Source: Syngnathus acus (Eukaryota; Chordata; Actinopteri; Syngnathiformes; Syngnathidae). Taken from it: DNA of 64,000 nt. The stretch spans positions 12,194,476 through 12,258,475 of the forward strand of contig NC_051089.1 in the NCBI RefSeq assembly GCF_901709675.1, read 5' to 3'. The notes under the pieces are model-generated. The model ran no database searches. It was not told the DNA's origin and saw only the letters and a program-made list of their open reading frames with translations. Shown in pieces: positions 12,901 through 39,989 of the stretch; position 1 is the first letter of the stretch, and every line of letters starts with the position of its first letter. Both the position numbers and the translations under genes were made by a program.

Positions 12901-14322
12901 ACTGACCTTCAAGTTGTAAAACAGGTTAGACCGAAAACTACCAGTAAATGCTTGGCCTTACATAGCATCTTTCATTGTTCAACCAGTTGCTTATCTTGAT
13001 TAGAGTCGCTGGAGTGTATCCCAGCTGAATGAGGGAGACGGGGTGCCAGCCAATCACTGGGCACATGTAGACAAACATTCACACTGATGATAATTTGCAT
13101 AACTGCATTTTGTCATCACAGAACTTGTAATACCGGCAACGGCAATAAAATGTTGTTGTCCATAGCATTTCCTGTCATGTGTCCATTCGAACACTAGAGG
13201 GCAGGATTCACTGTTCCTCTGAAATAATATTTCCACTTTGGTGTTACACTGCAAATTTTGTCTTGGTTTACTTCTACTGAGGAAATAGTAATGTGACAGA
13301 GCCTGATGCTCATGTAGACAGATAAAAACTAATATATCAAATTCAGAAGGAGTCAATTAGATTGGACTGATTTTCCATGCTGGCTTACGTTTCTTAATAT
13401 GAACACATTAGTACAGAGTTTCATATGTTGAGGTTTTGTTACGCTTCAAACGTTTTCAGAGTACGTATTGAGCCCCAGCACATTTACAAATGATCGTATC
13501 TTCAACATTATTAGGAATTTACAATGTCCAAGCACCGATGATTGGACATTGGTGACCCCTAAACTAAGGAAATCAAAGTATTCATTCATCGTCCTGTGGC
13601 TTATATTAGAGGAATAGGACTTTGACTTGATGGTTAAAAACAATTTCACCTCCTTTTCATTTTAGGTGCAGTAGGCTTGCTGGAAATAACAATAGTTTTC
13701 TGAAATGTGGTTACTTATGCTTTGTTGATATTGAGTTGTACCTCATCCAGAAATGGATCATCATAATTTAGATGAGTTGAATGCAAGAGGAGAGAAGTTG
13801 GCTGACTCAAACAATTTGCTTCCCCTCCACTTTGGAAGTAGACTGGGGAACGGGGCATGAGTGAACGCCGCTAAACACAACCTTGTTCGACACTTGTGTC
13901 GCTTCGACCCACCTGAGCAACAAGAGAAAAACTGCCGGTTCGGTGTCGGGCAGCTCTATCTCGGCCGAGGTGGTCGCCATCCCCCCGTTGAACATGGCAT
14001 CGAATACGCCACTGCCTACGGCCAAGACGAACTTATGGGCCGGGATCCTCTGCGCCTGTCTGCCCTTCCCCACGACAAACCTGACGTCGCTAAGCAGTTC
14101 ATTGTTGAAGAGGTAGGCAAAGCGCTCCTTCAGGGAGCTCTTTGTCGCCTGCCAGTTGTACACGCCGGGCTCCCGGCTAACGGCAAGCACCGGCGGGGAC
14201 GCGGGCGGGCCGAGAGCGGCGGTCGGCGCGTTGGAGAGCGTTACCGGAGCGCCGCTCTGAGCCGAGCTGGACTCTTGGACGTCATGGTTTGACGCCGAGC
14301 CACCGCCACCACCGGTCGCCAT
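9969..14322 (-). CDS. btbd1: BTB/POZ domain-containing protein 1 (exon 5 damaged)
   Basis: Exons on the minus strand: 14,322-13,913; 12,373-12,217; 11,943-11,838; 11,771-11,574; a damaged exon ending at 11,295; 11,216-11,129; 10,354-10,208; 10,127-9,969. Exon 1 has a Gly/Ser/Pro-rich start and then the BTB domain ([26 protein letters not shown]). Exons 2-4 give the rest of BTB and the BACK region ([38 protein letters not shown]). The last exons give the PHR domain ([29 protein letters not shown]) and end in [16 protein letters not shown]1 is a CUL3 adaptor that also binds topoisomerase I in cytoplasmic bodies. The expected exon 5 (about 65 residues) is readable only from LFLH to SDRIR, with an in-frame TGA just upstream and no counterpart of the family segment SGILSDREVV. 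Either the gene is degraded, the splice site has moved, or the assembly has an error. The start is the ATG opening exon 1; btbd1 is head to head with tm6sf1. Confidence 0.88.
12985..13085 (+). mobile_element. SINE 3' fragment in btbd1 intron 1
   Basis: Carries the phrases GAGTGTATCCCAGCTGA and GCCAGCCAATC..GGGCACATG..ACAAACATTCACACT. These match the better copy at 55,685-56,052 in the same order. Only part of the element is preserved and the tRNA head is missing. Confidence 0.65.
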
Positions 14323-15399
14323 AGACTGTTGTTACCGAGTCAGAACCGTGTTTATTTGATTCGTTTACGTGGTCGCCATTCGACTTTGATATCCAGCCAC
14401 CTGCTGTCTTCTGAGCTAGCTAGCCTCTATTACGTCGCTCCGGGAATGACGCACGCAGGCGCACAAAAACAGGCGCCTGCTCACAACTTTATTGAAAAGT
14501 ACGCACTTGACAAAAGCATTTCGAACTTTGGTTTACTTTTATTTTAATAAAGCAGCGCTGACCGAGCGTGTAAAACAAACATTTTAAACAAGTTAAACAC
14601 TTCAAATTATCTGAATATTACTTTTTTATATTTACACAATATCTGTTAAATGTTACACAAGGGAAATACTTGAAAATAATAATAATTCTGAGTTAGATTT
14701 TGATGCTGATTGACACTAAAATTAGCAAGCTGATTCCAAAAATTTCAAGCTTTTTTTCTAGCACGTCAAGTGTTTTATTTTTTTCCACGGCTTACTGGAT
14801 AAGCAAAATCCAGTACGCTACAGACTTGCCAGTTTATTAAAATTGAACTGATCTACAGATATGTGGCAACTTATCATACTTTATTTATTCATTTATTTAT
14901 TTATTCGTTTGTACGTTCGCCCACTCACTCACTCACTCACTCACTCACTCACTCACTCACTAACACTTATCCTGGCTACCACTTAACTCTGAAAATGTTA
15001 AACTTAAACTTTTGGAGTTAACTCTCAGTAATTTAACCCTGGAATTTTAATTCAACTCTTGCTGTTTGTGTACATTGTCGTGTCATTTAATTTGTGTAGT
15101 GCCACATTTGATGGCCACATTTGGCGCCCTACATTTTGATGACCCGTACACACAAGGATATGAATCCACTGCTCGGCAGTGTGGCCAATAATAACTTCAC
15201 AAAAGTGGGTGTGGATATGGGTGTGTTTGTGTGTACGTGAGAGAGATTTATAGAGCTACCCACTGAATGCCTGCTCACCCATTACAACTGGAGTCAGCAT
15301 GTGGAAACAACTGTGCAGCTTTGCCGTTTATTCATAATGTTCAAATCAATATTATTGCCACCCACAGAGTAAACATATGGATCTGGCACACGGTCAGCA
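14323..15399. promoter_or_regulatory. btbd1-tm6sf1 divergent spacer
   Basis: Holds both promoters of a head-to-head pair. The btbd1 side (14,323-14,470) is GC-richer, with CpGs. The middle is AT-rich and contains a TTTA stretch followed by a CTCA tetranucleotide repeat (about 14,920-14,961). No TATA box was called for either gene. No additional gene was seen. Confidence 0.5.
14920..14961. repeat. CTCA tetranucleotide microsatellite
   Basis: About ten CACT units in the spacer between btbd1 and tm6sf1. Confidence 0.9.
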
Positions 15400-19279
<3,880 letters not shown>

Positions 19280-19341
19280 GTGTACACTCTCTTACAGAAG
19301 GGCTGCTATTAACCAAGACTCTGTAGCAGCTAGTTGAGATA

Positions 19342-19372
19342 AATAAATGAGTGATTGGTGATGTAAAATAAA
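19342..19372 (+). terminator. Poly(A) signals for tm6sf1
   Basis: AATAAA at 19,342-19,347 and again at 19,367-19,372, 63-88 bases after the stop codon and followed by GT-rich sequence. Alternative cleavage is possible. Confidence 0.65.
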
Positions 19373-20164
19373 ACATGTTTTGGAGCGTGTACCATAGCAG
19401 TATGTCCATCCTTTAATCTTTATTCTCCTCACATAATTAGAAGTGTTATATTATATATTTTCATGGGACAACTTTAAATATCAAGGTTTTCTGAGGGGAC
19501 AATGCATCTACACTGTTATACAGGCAATACATTACAATGTAGCAGTGTTGTCCAATGAAAAATATTATTATATATTGAGGAATAAATGTGAGGGGTTTGC
19601 TCAATTTTGTGAGATACAGTATTTCATTAATCATGTGAGGGGAAATACATATTGTCTGTACATGTGTTTTTTCTAAACGGTAAAGCTTTCTTTCTTCTGT
19701 TTTGGAAAATCAATAATAGTTTGGAAAGATACTAGATAAAGAAAAACTCAAGAGTTTAAGGCATAATGAGTTTGAGCGTGTTTTTTGTGCTCAATATTTT
19801 ATTGTTAATAAAATTGGTTCATATTTATTATTATTATTATATTTGATTTGTTGTTTTGCAGCATTTTTTAAAAATATGAAGTGTAAACGCTGTTTAAAAC
19901 ATTTATTAGACGACCACTCAGTGTCAGGTTACGTCACCAACTGTTTTTGTTGACGTCGGAAGCAGTTCTTTCTCACCCCGGAAATATTTTTCATCTTCGC
20001 ACTAACGCAGCTAATAAAAAAAAAAGCGACGATTCCGTGAAATCTCACAAACACTGCCCCACATTGGGAAACTTTACGTTTTGCCTCAATATTTATACCT
20101 GATTTTTACAATTATTAAATAATTCGGAGTCGTAGGCTCGTCGCTAGCTAGCTAGTTAGCTGTG
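19373..20164. other. Spacer holding the junction of two syntenic blocks and the zrsr2 promoter
   Basis: The left part is AT-rich with no coding exon. The right part (about 19,920-20,164) is richer in CpG and should contain the zrsr2 transcription start and 5' UTR. tm6sf1 belongs to the human 15q25 gene set, and zrsr2 onward to Xp22. Confidence 0.55.
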
Positions 20165-23100
20165 ATGGCAGCGCCTATTGCTCCATTGAACGTTGCTCCT
20201 GCTTTAAGGTGAGTGTGCTTCTGTAACTTCTCGCTTGTATTACAACGTAATGTTACCTGATTTGAAATCAGAACTAATATCCATACTGAAATGGTATTTT
20301 TCTTTTTATTTATGCTGTTTTATATCGTTATGTTATGGAGCTGATTGGCGCTATCGATGAAAATCACGACGTAGCGATTTGCTGTTGGCATCGTGGTACC
20401 CAGAGACTATTTTGACCTGAGTTGAGGTCTAAATTTAGACAAAAGTTGTAATTTGCAGCGTTTTGTGTTATGTTGGTGCCATGGAACTGTTTGAACTGAA
20501 TCGAACAAAGTCATTTAGGTATAAATTGCGATTTGCTGCTACCATGTCAAAACTTAATTTAGACAAAAGTAGTGCCTTACCAGAATCTAGTGTCATCCAT
20601 AGATAACTGTGGGATGTCAATTAAAGTTTACTTTAAAGAGATGATCTGTATAGTCAATTAAATTATATCTAATCTTCTTTTGTGGAAATACTAAAAATGC
20701 AGCCATGTAGTTTAACTTTTTTTTTTTTCTTCTTCCATTTAATTCAGTCACAAGCAACGAAAGGCTGCCTCCAGAAAAGAAAGAAGAAAGCGCAAACGAC
20801 AAGCAATCGCCCGAACCAGAGAATGTGGTATGAAAACAACTTGTGTTGTTTGGGATATCCTGTAATGCTAAACGCTAAAGCCACCCTATATGTTCTGTTT
20901 TAGTGGCACAAAGTGGAACCGTTGTTGATCCCTCAGAGGAAAAGGATGAAGTAGATGATGAGGATGCCAGTATGTTTGACGAGGAAAGGTGAGGTGAACA
21001 TTTGAGCATTGAGTGAAGCTTTTGTTGCTGTGGACAAATAAATTCAACACTGACGAAGTCAAAGAGAAGCTTTGACACAATTGCTAAATTGATTTTGGGT
21101 CAGATGCCATTTAAGTTTAAACATGTTTAAGTTATGTTTCACTTTTTTTTACCCAGGCAACGGCTCCATGAAGAGTGGCTTGAGCGAGAGCGGCATGCAC
21201 AAGAAGAATTTCGTCTGAGGTCTGAGAAGGAGGAAGCTGCAAGGAAACGGAGAGAGGATGATGAGGTAATGCAATATTTCATCACATAAAAGCAGATAAA
21301 CGACACCTTGATTACGTGCTTTAATTTGAGATTTACAGTAACCATTTTATCGTCATTAGGTAGATGTCATAAGATGGTGGCAATGTTTTTTTTTTTCTAG
21401 ACAGGGTGCTGGTCAAATGACGCTCCTCTGCTCATTTCAAAATACTTCCTTAGGATGGTGCTAAAGCCACCATTTTAGAATAGGCAGGGATTCACACAAG
21501 GGCCATCAGTCGATTTTGTCTAATGCTGAGAGGTCAACTATTCAAACGCTTGTTTGGCATGTTGCGATGTTTACTTTCAATTGTTGTGTCCACAGCGGAA
21601 GATAAAGGAGGAATGGGAGGCACAGCAGAGGAAAGACGAAGAAGAAAAAGAGCAGAAGCAGCAGGAGAAGCGAGACAGAGAGGTGAAACGAGCCGTGGGA
21701 GGATAAAAGCGGAGACAAAAATATCCACTTCTACATAATCTTCAGAAATGATGATATCCATTCAAAAATGACATTCAATTTTTATTACAAGCAAGACTCC
21801 ACTTTGTGTACGTGTAATGGTCATTTTGGATTTGTCGCTGTCAGAGAAGGACGGATGTGAAAAATGTTGGCTTTATTATTGTCTTCTGGCTTTTTTAAAA
21901 TTTTTTCCTTGACAAAGTGGCACAAGCAGCGAGCATCCTTCTCCTTAACAAAGATACTGTTGCAAAAGTCCTTTACCTGCACCCCCAACTGTCACGGCGA
22001 GGACGTATCTTTTAACTTTGTGTGTTTTCTCCAAAAAGCTTTTTGAGTCATCAAAGTTGACCAAGTTTGTCAGAGCTGTTGTGATTATCTGCCCCAGTGA
22101 ACGCGGTCTTAACAAGAAGGAAACAGATATGCTCCGCCTAATACACATTTTCACCTGACATCTCTTTACACCATTTGTAGGAGGCTGTTCAGAAAATGTT
22201 GGATGAAGCAGAAAATCAGGTACTGTTCCGTGCCGTGCTGTTTTATGTCCCATTAATAGTACATTTAATAATCACTACCTCATGCAAGTATGATTTTTTT
22301 TTTTCTTCTTCGCATAATGGTATACAAATTTGACTTTTTTTTTTTTTTTTTTTGCAGCTAACTAATGGAGGGCCGTGGATGAATCCCGAAGCACCGGTAA
22401 CAGCGAAATCTACAAATTATGGTACAGAGCGGGATGTCGCCAACTGCCCTTTCTTCCTCAAAACTGGATCGTGTCGATTTGGAGACAGGTACTGTGTCTT
22501 GACTTTTTTCCCATGCCTTCAGTAACCCCCATTTGTGTCACTTCCTTTTATGAAGCAATTTCTCTGTGTTAATACAAATGTATTTGTTTTGCTCTTTTTT
22601 TCCCATTCCGCTTGATTTTAGATGTTCTCGGAAACACGTTTACCCGTCGAGCAGCCCCACTCTGATAGTCCGCGCTATGTTCATAACATACGGCATGGAA
22701 CAGTCTCAACGCGACGACTACGACGGGGATGCTTCTCTGGAGCACAGTGAGGAAGACCTGCACGAGTCCTTTGTTGAATTCTACCATGATGTTCTACCAG
22801 AGTTTAGGACCATTGGCAAGGTGGTCCAGTTTAAGGTAAATTGGGACACGGCCTCAAATTTATTCGATTTGAAAATAAGTTTCAGTTTCAGTGCTCGTCC
22901 AATTCCCATCATTGCTTTGTAGAAGTAATTATTAATATAGGATTAACGGTTACTAGGGGTGATTTACATCCCAGTAATCATTATTACATCATGATGTTGA
23001 GACTAAAATTCTGCTGAAATCTTTGTTTTTAGGTCAGCTGCAACTATGAGCCACACTTGCGAGGGAATGTTTACGTCCAGTTTGACACGTAATTACCGCA

Positions 23101-24501
23101 CAAGGGCTGAATATAATCATGCATAATAAATGAGCTGGACTTTGAACAAATGTTTTAATGAATCATTTTCTGACTAGTGAGGAGCAGTGCAGAGAAGCCT
23201 ATATCAAATTTAACGGAAGGTGGTACGCCGGCAAGCAGCTTCAGTGTGACATCTGTCCTGTAACACGGTGGAAGAATGCCATTTGTGGTGAGATGAAGTT
23301 TACTTTGTCTTTGCTTACAGTCGCCATGCAAATTTGTTTGAAATTCTCCCTCGAAAAATGTTTCTAGACCAGAAAATAGTTTGCTGCTATGCACAATATG
23401 AATTTAAGAAGTAGAACCTGTTGATAATGTTTAAAAAAAAAAAAAAAAATCAAATGATTGTTGAAGTGAAATGGTTTAGTTTCATTTTTACATTTATAAA
23501 TGCTCTGTCATCAAACAAAGATATATTTTACCAGAATATATAATTGGAATATTTCCCAAATCCCCCATCTTATTGCCCCATTGAAATTTACTTGAACCTT
23601 TCTGAAAGTTTTAGAAGAAATCCACTTTGCAACCCTAGAGGTTGAGAAACCTTTGTTTTGTTTTCCCGCAGGGCTGTTTGACAGAAAGAAGTGCCCCAAA
23701 GGGAAACACTGCAATTTCCTGCATGTATTTCGAAACCCTGGCAATGAATTCTGGGAGGCCGACAGGGACCTTCACATTTCACCAGATCGCAGCATCAAGG
23801 GCAGTCACTCGGAGCGATACTCGGAAAGACACACAGAGAGACGAAGCGACAGATCGTGGAGGAGTCACCGGAGCAGAAGCCCACAGAGATCGGAGAGATC
23901 CTACGGCAGACGAGAAGATGACCGACGCAGTGAGAGGAGTCGGGATAGGAGAACGTCCTGGCACCAAAGAGACGACAGAAGACGCCCCTTTGGCTCAGCG
24001 CGTTATGACATGGGTAGGGACAGGTACCGAAGTAAAAGCAGAAGCAGAGAGACGTCCAGGAGCAGAAGTCGAGACCGGAAAAGGAGTCGAGATAGAAATC
24101 GGAACAAAAGTGAAGAGAAAGACAGAAACGGCGATGTGGTAAAAGATGTCGAAAGAAACAAATCAAGTAGAGCAAAGAGCAAAGATCACAGCCCGGAGGC
24201 TGAAGATGAAAATCAAAGTGTTCTCGATGAGGACGACAAAACACGTCGGCACCACAAGCACTCGAAAAAGAGTAAGAAGAAAAGCAAGAAGAAGCACAAG
24301 AAGCGGAGCCGTTCACCTGAAGCGATGACTTCATCGCAAGAGTCAGAGGAAGAGACTGTGGACAAACACTCGATAAAAAGTCCAAGTGGAGAAAAAGCAG
24401 AACTCCTTCAGAAAAAAGTTGACTTGAATGTATGTCCAAGCACTGAAATAGAAAAATGTTCTATAACACAAGTTGACGAGCCCACACTAAGTTCTTCTTA
24501 G
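20165..24501 (+). CDS. zrsr2: ZRSR2, U2AF35-related minor spliceosome protein
   Basis: Eleven exons: 20,165-20,208; 20,748-20,827; 20,904-20,988; 21,157-21,265; 21,596-21,682; 22,181-22,219; 22,358-22,488; 22,622-22,835; 23,033-23,088; 23,178-23,287; 23,672-24,501. They total 1,785 bases, in frame, 594 aa. Order: a Lys/Arg-rich start, an acidic stretch, a long charged coiled-coil-like region ([13 protein letters not shown]), CCCH zinc finger 1 ([20 protein letters not shown]), the U2AF-type RRM ([30 protein letters not shown]), CCCH zinc finger 2 ([19 protein letters not shown]), then a long Arg/Ser/Asp-rich tail. ZRSR2 recognises the 3' splice site of U12-type introns and is also used on U2-type introns. 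The RS tail, encoded in the single 830-base last exon, makes this protein longer than remembered for human (about 480 aa). The start is the first ATG after a CpG-rich leader and gives MAAP as in human. Confidence 0.96.
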
Positions 24502-25623
24502 TGGCTTTTACAATTGAAACTTTCATCTGGTTAATTATGGAAAGACGTATCCTCGTTAAACTGCGAAGAAAAAGTAAAAAAAAAATCCGGTTTGAAGACA
24601 TTTATTGTTAAATACTGTCAAATATAAATGTCAATACGATGGCGAATACAAAATGGTTTCTTTTGCAGCTATGAAAGAAATTTTACATTCTGAATGAATG
24701 CTGAAGTTTTAGAATAAACACCATTTGGCTGCACTTTTTTTTTTTCTTTTTGACTGGAACATGACATTACCAAATTTATTTTGCTGCTGTGTACTGCAAA
24801 GTGGGCATTTGATAGTGTGTGTTTCATTGGATTGAAAAGAAAAATACTTTGCTTCAAACATCTCTCAATACCAGATTCCATTTTTGTGTGGCATTAGGCT
24901 CCCTTAGACACCATTAAGAAGGTAAAACACAGTTCTTTGGTCATATATATATATATCAGTGCTTAAATGTAAACCATCAATGTAAGGAAAATAGAGCTAT
25001 TTCTATTTGGGTCACATTTCTTGACTTGAAGTGGGCACTCATTTCTCCAGGTTACAAAATAAAAATGCATTGAGGTTTACAAACAACACTTCCACAGAAA
25101 CAACACATTTTGAACATATGCTTTGCAACTGGTTTAGTTTACACTCAGGTCTGTATCATAATTACATAAGATTGCCACATGCGCTTCTGCTTTCTGGAAA
25201 TTAGTTTTGAGTACCCCATGTGCAGGTTTGGAACCATTCACAACACTTATGCCCAAAATGAAGCACCAACAACTAAATGAGCTGAATTATACTTGCACTT
25301 TTTTCAGATGCAGCAGAACAACAACATAAAGGCATGATTGGATTTTTGGATTGCATGAACACTAATTGATACTGAGGCTATGTTCCCGTTGCTACATTGG
25401 TCTCAAGGATTTTGCACATTAGACGACACTACAGAAAAGACATAATCGAACCACACTTGGCACCACCACAGTCACGGGATGGTACAGGGGAGCACAGTTC
25501 CGAGAAATACAGCACAGACATGTTGATTACATACATACATACCTACAGTACACATGAGTACAACACTGACGGTCAACGAGGAGAAAAGAAAGGTGTGGCA
25601 GCGTTTGTTCTGGCACGCCGACT
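24502..25623. other. zrsr2-ap1s2 tail-to-tail 3' UTR region
   Basis: No coding exon. AATAAA at 24,713-24,718 is a plausible zrsr2 poly(A) signal. The ap1s2 3' UTR must run leftward from 25,623. A short AT repeat lies near 24,945. Nothing else was recognised. Confidence 0.6.
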
Positions 25624-26406
25624 CTATGTCAGCCCAATTTCTTCTAAGACACTCCGAGGGGCCTCCGCCTCCTGAAGATGGACGGAGTAGAGATATCACA
25701 TGAGCATCATTCTTTCTCTAATTAAAATATAGTGCAAATAAAAGGCGGGAGCAACAGTTTTGCCGACACGTCCGCTGCTACAGTTACTTTACGGTGTTGG
25801 TTTTGGGTGTGTACCTCCTGTAGCAGGTCTGCCTGCTCGATGGCTTTCAGAACATTCTTCTTGGATGTTTCTTGGGCCTCTCCCCCCAGCAGGAATTCAT
25901 CAAGGATAAAGTAGGCCTTCTCAAAGTTGAAGATAATATCCAGCTCACACACCTGCGTGGACACAAGAAGCAAAGTAGGTTAGTTACTTCTCACCATAGA
26001 CATTAGGTGTGACAGACAATAAGAAACTCACACTGCCAAAATATTTGTCCAATAACTCCACATATCTATGAATGATCTCCAGGGTGATCAACTCGTTGTC
26101 CTGATCCTCCACCGCACAGCAGAAATACAGGCTGGCATATCTACCACACACATATATGGTGAGCGCAATTTATACACAGTCTTGAATGTCATGAGATTGC
26201 GCCAGTAGACATCATGGTGTGATTCACCTCTTGTAGACAATCTTTAGATCCCTCCACTCCAAGAAACTGCACATTTTGGGCTTCCTGGCCAGGATGGTTT
26301 GAACCAAATCTCTGGAGATCTTCTTCCTCTCCTTGTCAGAGAGAGGAACGTACCATTTCTGGAGGCGCAACTTTCCTTGGCGGCTGAATAGCAGCATGAA
26401 CTGCAT
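25624..26406 (-). CDS. ap1s2: AP-1 complex subunit sigma-2
   Basis: Four coding exons on the minus strand: 26,406-26,228; 26,140-26,032; 25,952-25,815; 25,671-25,624. They total 474 bases, 157 aa, the same length as human AP1S2. The protein is one small adaptin longin-type domain: [60 protein letters not shown], and the end [11 protein letters not shown], which favours sigma-2 over sigma-1 or -3. It is the small subunit of the AP-1 clathrin adaptor, which sorts cargo at the trans-Golgi and endosomes and binds dileucine signals together with gamma-adaptin. The acceptor is directly before the ATG, so a separate 5' UTR exon is expected. It lies beside zrsr2, as at human Xp22.2. Confidence 0.96.
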
Positions 26407-27108
26407 CTGACAAAGTCAAGTTGCAAGTGACAAATGTTTATGACTGAGCCAAAATTACACAGTAATAAATAAGAGGCACATTGCTCAACATATTCAGTTT
26501 TACTAGACATTCATTGATGTGTGCTCATATAACAAATTCATTTCTTAATACTCACACTCTACCCATGTAGAAAGCCATACACTTGTGAAAAAAAATGACA
26601 AAAGTAGAAGTACTGATTCAACTCCTTCACTCCAGTAATAAATACATCGTTGAAAAGTACAAATGTTTTTCAGTGCAGCACAATACAGTGTGGAAAATGT
26701 TCAGCAAAGTTCCATCGGAATTTAAAAATGCATAATTGCGAAATAACTTGGGGCAGGAGTTGCTTTAGTCACTATTCAACTAAAACATATTTCGTCAAAA
26801 TATATTCAGGTTCCGACTATATGAGCCAACATTTTGTGCAAATTCCTAATTTATCCCCATCAATTTCCGTTATATCCATAGAAAGTTTCCAACTGATTTT
26901 TCTAAGTATGGAAATTGATTGTCAGTTCATGCATAATTCATTCATTCGTATGACAACAAACACCTGTAACGCTTCAGTGGAAAGTTTCATTATGGCTCAT
27001 GTTCGATTCAGCTACTCAATGGATCGACATCAACAAGCAATTTCTCACTTCAATTTTCACGACGTTCAAGTTTTTAATCTACCGCACATAAGAAATGCGT
27101 CGTTTTAC
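26407..27108 (-). other. ap1s2: ap1s2 first intron
   Basis: Lies between the putative non-coding exon and the first coding exon. A 162-codon open frame on the plus strand (26,650-27,138) crosses it but shows no family features and is taken as chance. Confidence 0.5.
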
Positions 27109-27240
27109 CTTCGATGTAGTCGTTTGGAGGATCGCTGAGATGTGTAAGATCACATAAAACACACCCCAAAAAAAAGACAAACAAGCTTTAGATACGTGTC
27201 AGACGAGCTAGCCAGCGTCTCATCCAGCTAGTTGTTAGCA
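27109..27240 (-). other. ap1s2: Putative ap1s2 non-coding first exon
   Basis: On the minus strand an AAG/GTAAAA donor lies at 27,109/27,108 within a moderately GC-rich stretch upstream of the coding exon. The upstream boundary is not defined by the sequence. Confidence 0.4.
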
Positions 27241-27357
27241 ATTGATGGTGAGGCAGCAACCAGCTCGGATCCGCACTGATTGGACAGGAAAACTAACAGA
27301 GCAGCATTGTGATTGGCTGAGATGTACCGTTATTTCCTACGTCGCAAAACTGGACAT

Positions 27358-27405
27358 TCATCCATTCATTCATCCATTCATTCATTCATCCATTCATTCA
27401 TTTTT
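27358..27405. repeat. CATT/CATC tetranucleotide repeat
   Basis: Imperfect CATT units interspersed with CATC between the ap1s2 and phka2 promoters. Confidence 0.85.
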
Positions 27406-27464
27406 AAAATTCATTTATTTAAATAATTAATTAATTGAATTCTTTAAAATCTATGTTCCCCCCA

Positions 27465-27680
<216 letters not shown>

Positions 27681-28043
27681 TATCGGTGGGTAGAAGGACC
27701 GTTTACATTGGAACGCACTGTTTACATTGGAACGGTTGCGTCAACCATGATAGGAAGTCCATTGGCGCCCTCTGTTGATTCAAAGGTGAAATTACATGAT
27801 CAGGCATTACTTTTTTTCCGCCTTATGCGACGAAGCGTCGTTTGTGACAACCAACCAAAGCCTTTGACGTCCTCAACATTTTTGCGTTGTGTAAAAATAC
27901 GGGTGGATGCTCCTCAGTAGAAAAGCGGAGTCACGCACAGCAGTTCGAAGAGAGAATGTGTGCAGAGCAGCCGATTGAAGGGAAGATTTGCATGAAACAT
28001 GTGACGTGTGTTGTTCGGACTATAACCAGACTGTGAAACAAGG

Positions 28044-38860
<10,817 letters not shown>

Positions 38861-39989
38861 AAGCTGTTATTTTATTTCATTTTTATTAAGTAATTATTTG
38901 ATGTCCTTGACATCCATCTTAAGGTCCATGATACTGGTCTGCTTTTTATACTCACTACTACAACAAATCATTGCACTGATAGAATGACCTACGAGTACAA
39001 CCTTAAGGTAGATTTCTCTCATATTAAGTAAATGCTCAAACATCTTTTCGTTAGGAAAAACTCGATTAGTCCCATAATGGGGAAATTTACATTCATTTTT
39101 CCAAATGTTATTTGTAAGGACTATCGTCTTTCCATACACTGGGTCCTCCTGAAAGACTTGTGAAGAGGGAGGCATGTGCTTGTAATATTTACTCCAAAGA
39201 TATGTTGACATCATAGTCTTCACAATACATTTGTAAACCTGGACTGTGGACATAATTTCATATGTGCGTTTATTCCCAAATCAAGATCTACAGTTTCTCA
39301 CAAAGGCGAGTACCACCCCACGCATTTCTGAAATGTATATTTACAGTCGGCCCGGTGGAGCATGCGGTTAACGCATCTACCTCATGGTTGACATGTGGTG
39401 CTTGTGTCCGTCTGACAGTTAAAAAATTCTGGGATCATTGTGGAGTTTGCATGTTCTCGCTGGGTAATCCAGAGATCCAATCGAAATGTTTCGTATTAAT
39501 GAGAGTAGTAGGAGTTAATGTGTAATGAAGGTGTCCAACAGGTGTCCTGAATTTCCTCCTGGGATCAATAAAGTATCTATCCATCTATCACCACACGGTT
39601 GAAACTAATTTTATGGTAAACCAGCATATAAACAATTGATGCAGATTGCATGGTGCCCAGTGAATACTGATCAGCTACACATGCTGAACAAAGTATGCGA
39701 AATAATTCCATAAGGAAGTGTGGGACTGCATCCCAGCTGGCTCTAAACATTTGAATGCTCTTGAATGTCCACCTATTCAATATTTCAGTATTTAAAGTAG
39801 CTGAATGGTAAAACTGTTGGTTATACCAAACTGCCTTTTTGGATCATCCTAAAATCCCACCGACAAAACTTTGTGATTATTGCACCTTTCCATTGCAGCA
39901 TTAATAATAAACACTGCAGAATCACAACAGAATCCACAATTCATTTCCAGGGGAAGGCCCCAGCTATCCAAACTCAAAATGTCTCCCAC
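38861..39989. other. phka2-ppef1 tail-to-tail spacer
   Basis: Contains both 3' UTRs. No coding exon seen. The ACTAGT-type core word recurs at 38,907-38,924 and a SINE-like copy lies at 39,346-39,590. No AATAAA was found close after phka2. Confidence 0.6.
39346..39590 (+). mobile_element. SINE-like element with TCTA tail
   Basis: Begins with a tRNA-like head (CCCGGTGGAGCATGCGGTTAACGC) and contains TGTGGAGTTTGCATGTTCTC, which also occurs in complement in the copy at 55,685-56,052. It ends in GGGATCAATAAAGTATC followed by short TCTATC units, the usual tail of a widespread fish SINE. The copy is diverged. Confidence 0.65.

Noticed and set aside
13861-14292. 143-codon plus-strand frame over btbd1 exon 1
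   Set aside because: Antisense shadow of the GC-rich BTB-domain exon.
21940-21955. TCCTTAAC word resembling a U12 branch site in zrsr2 intron 5
   Set aside because: It lies over 200 bases from the acceptor and the donor (GTGAAA) is not U12-type, so a minor intron is not supported.
23795-24439. 214-codon minus-strand frame over the zrsr2 last exon
   Set aside because: Antisense of the Arg/Ser-repeat tail, open because of its biased composition.
26650-27138. 162-codon plus-strand open frame opposite ap1s2 intron 1
   Set aside because: No domain or composition typical of a protein; it spans the putative 5' exon and intron of ap1s2 and looks like a chance frame.
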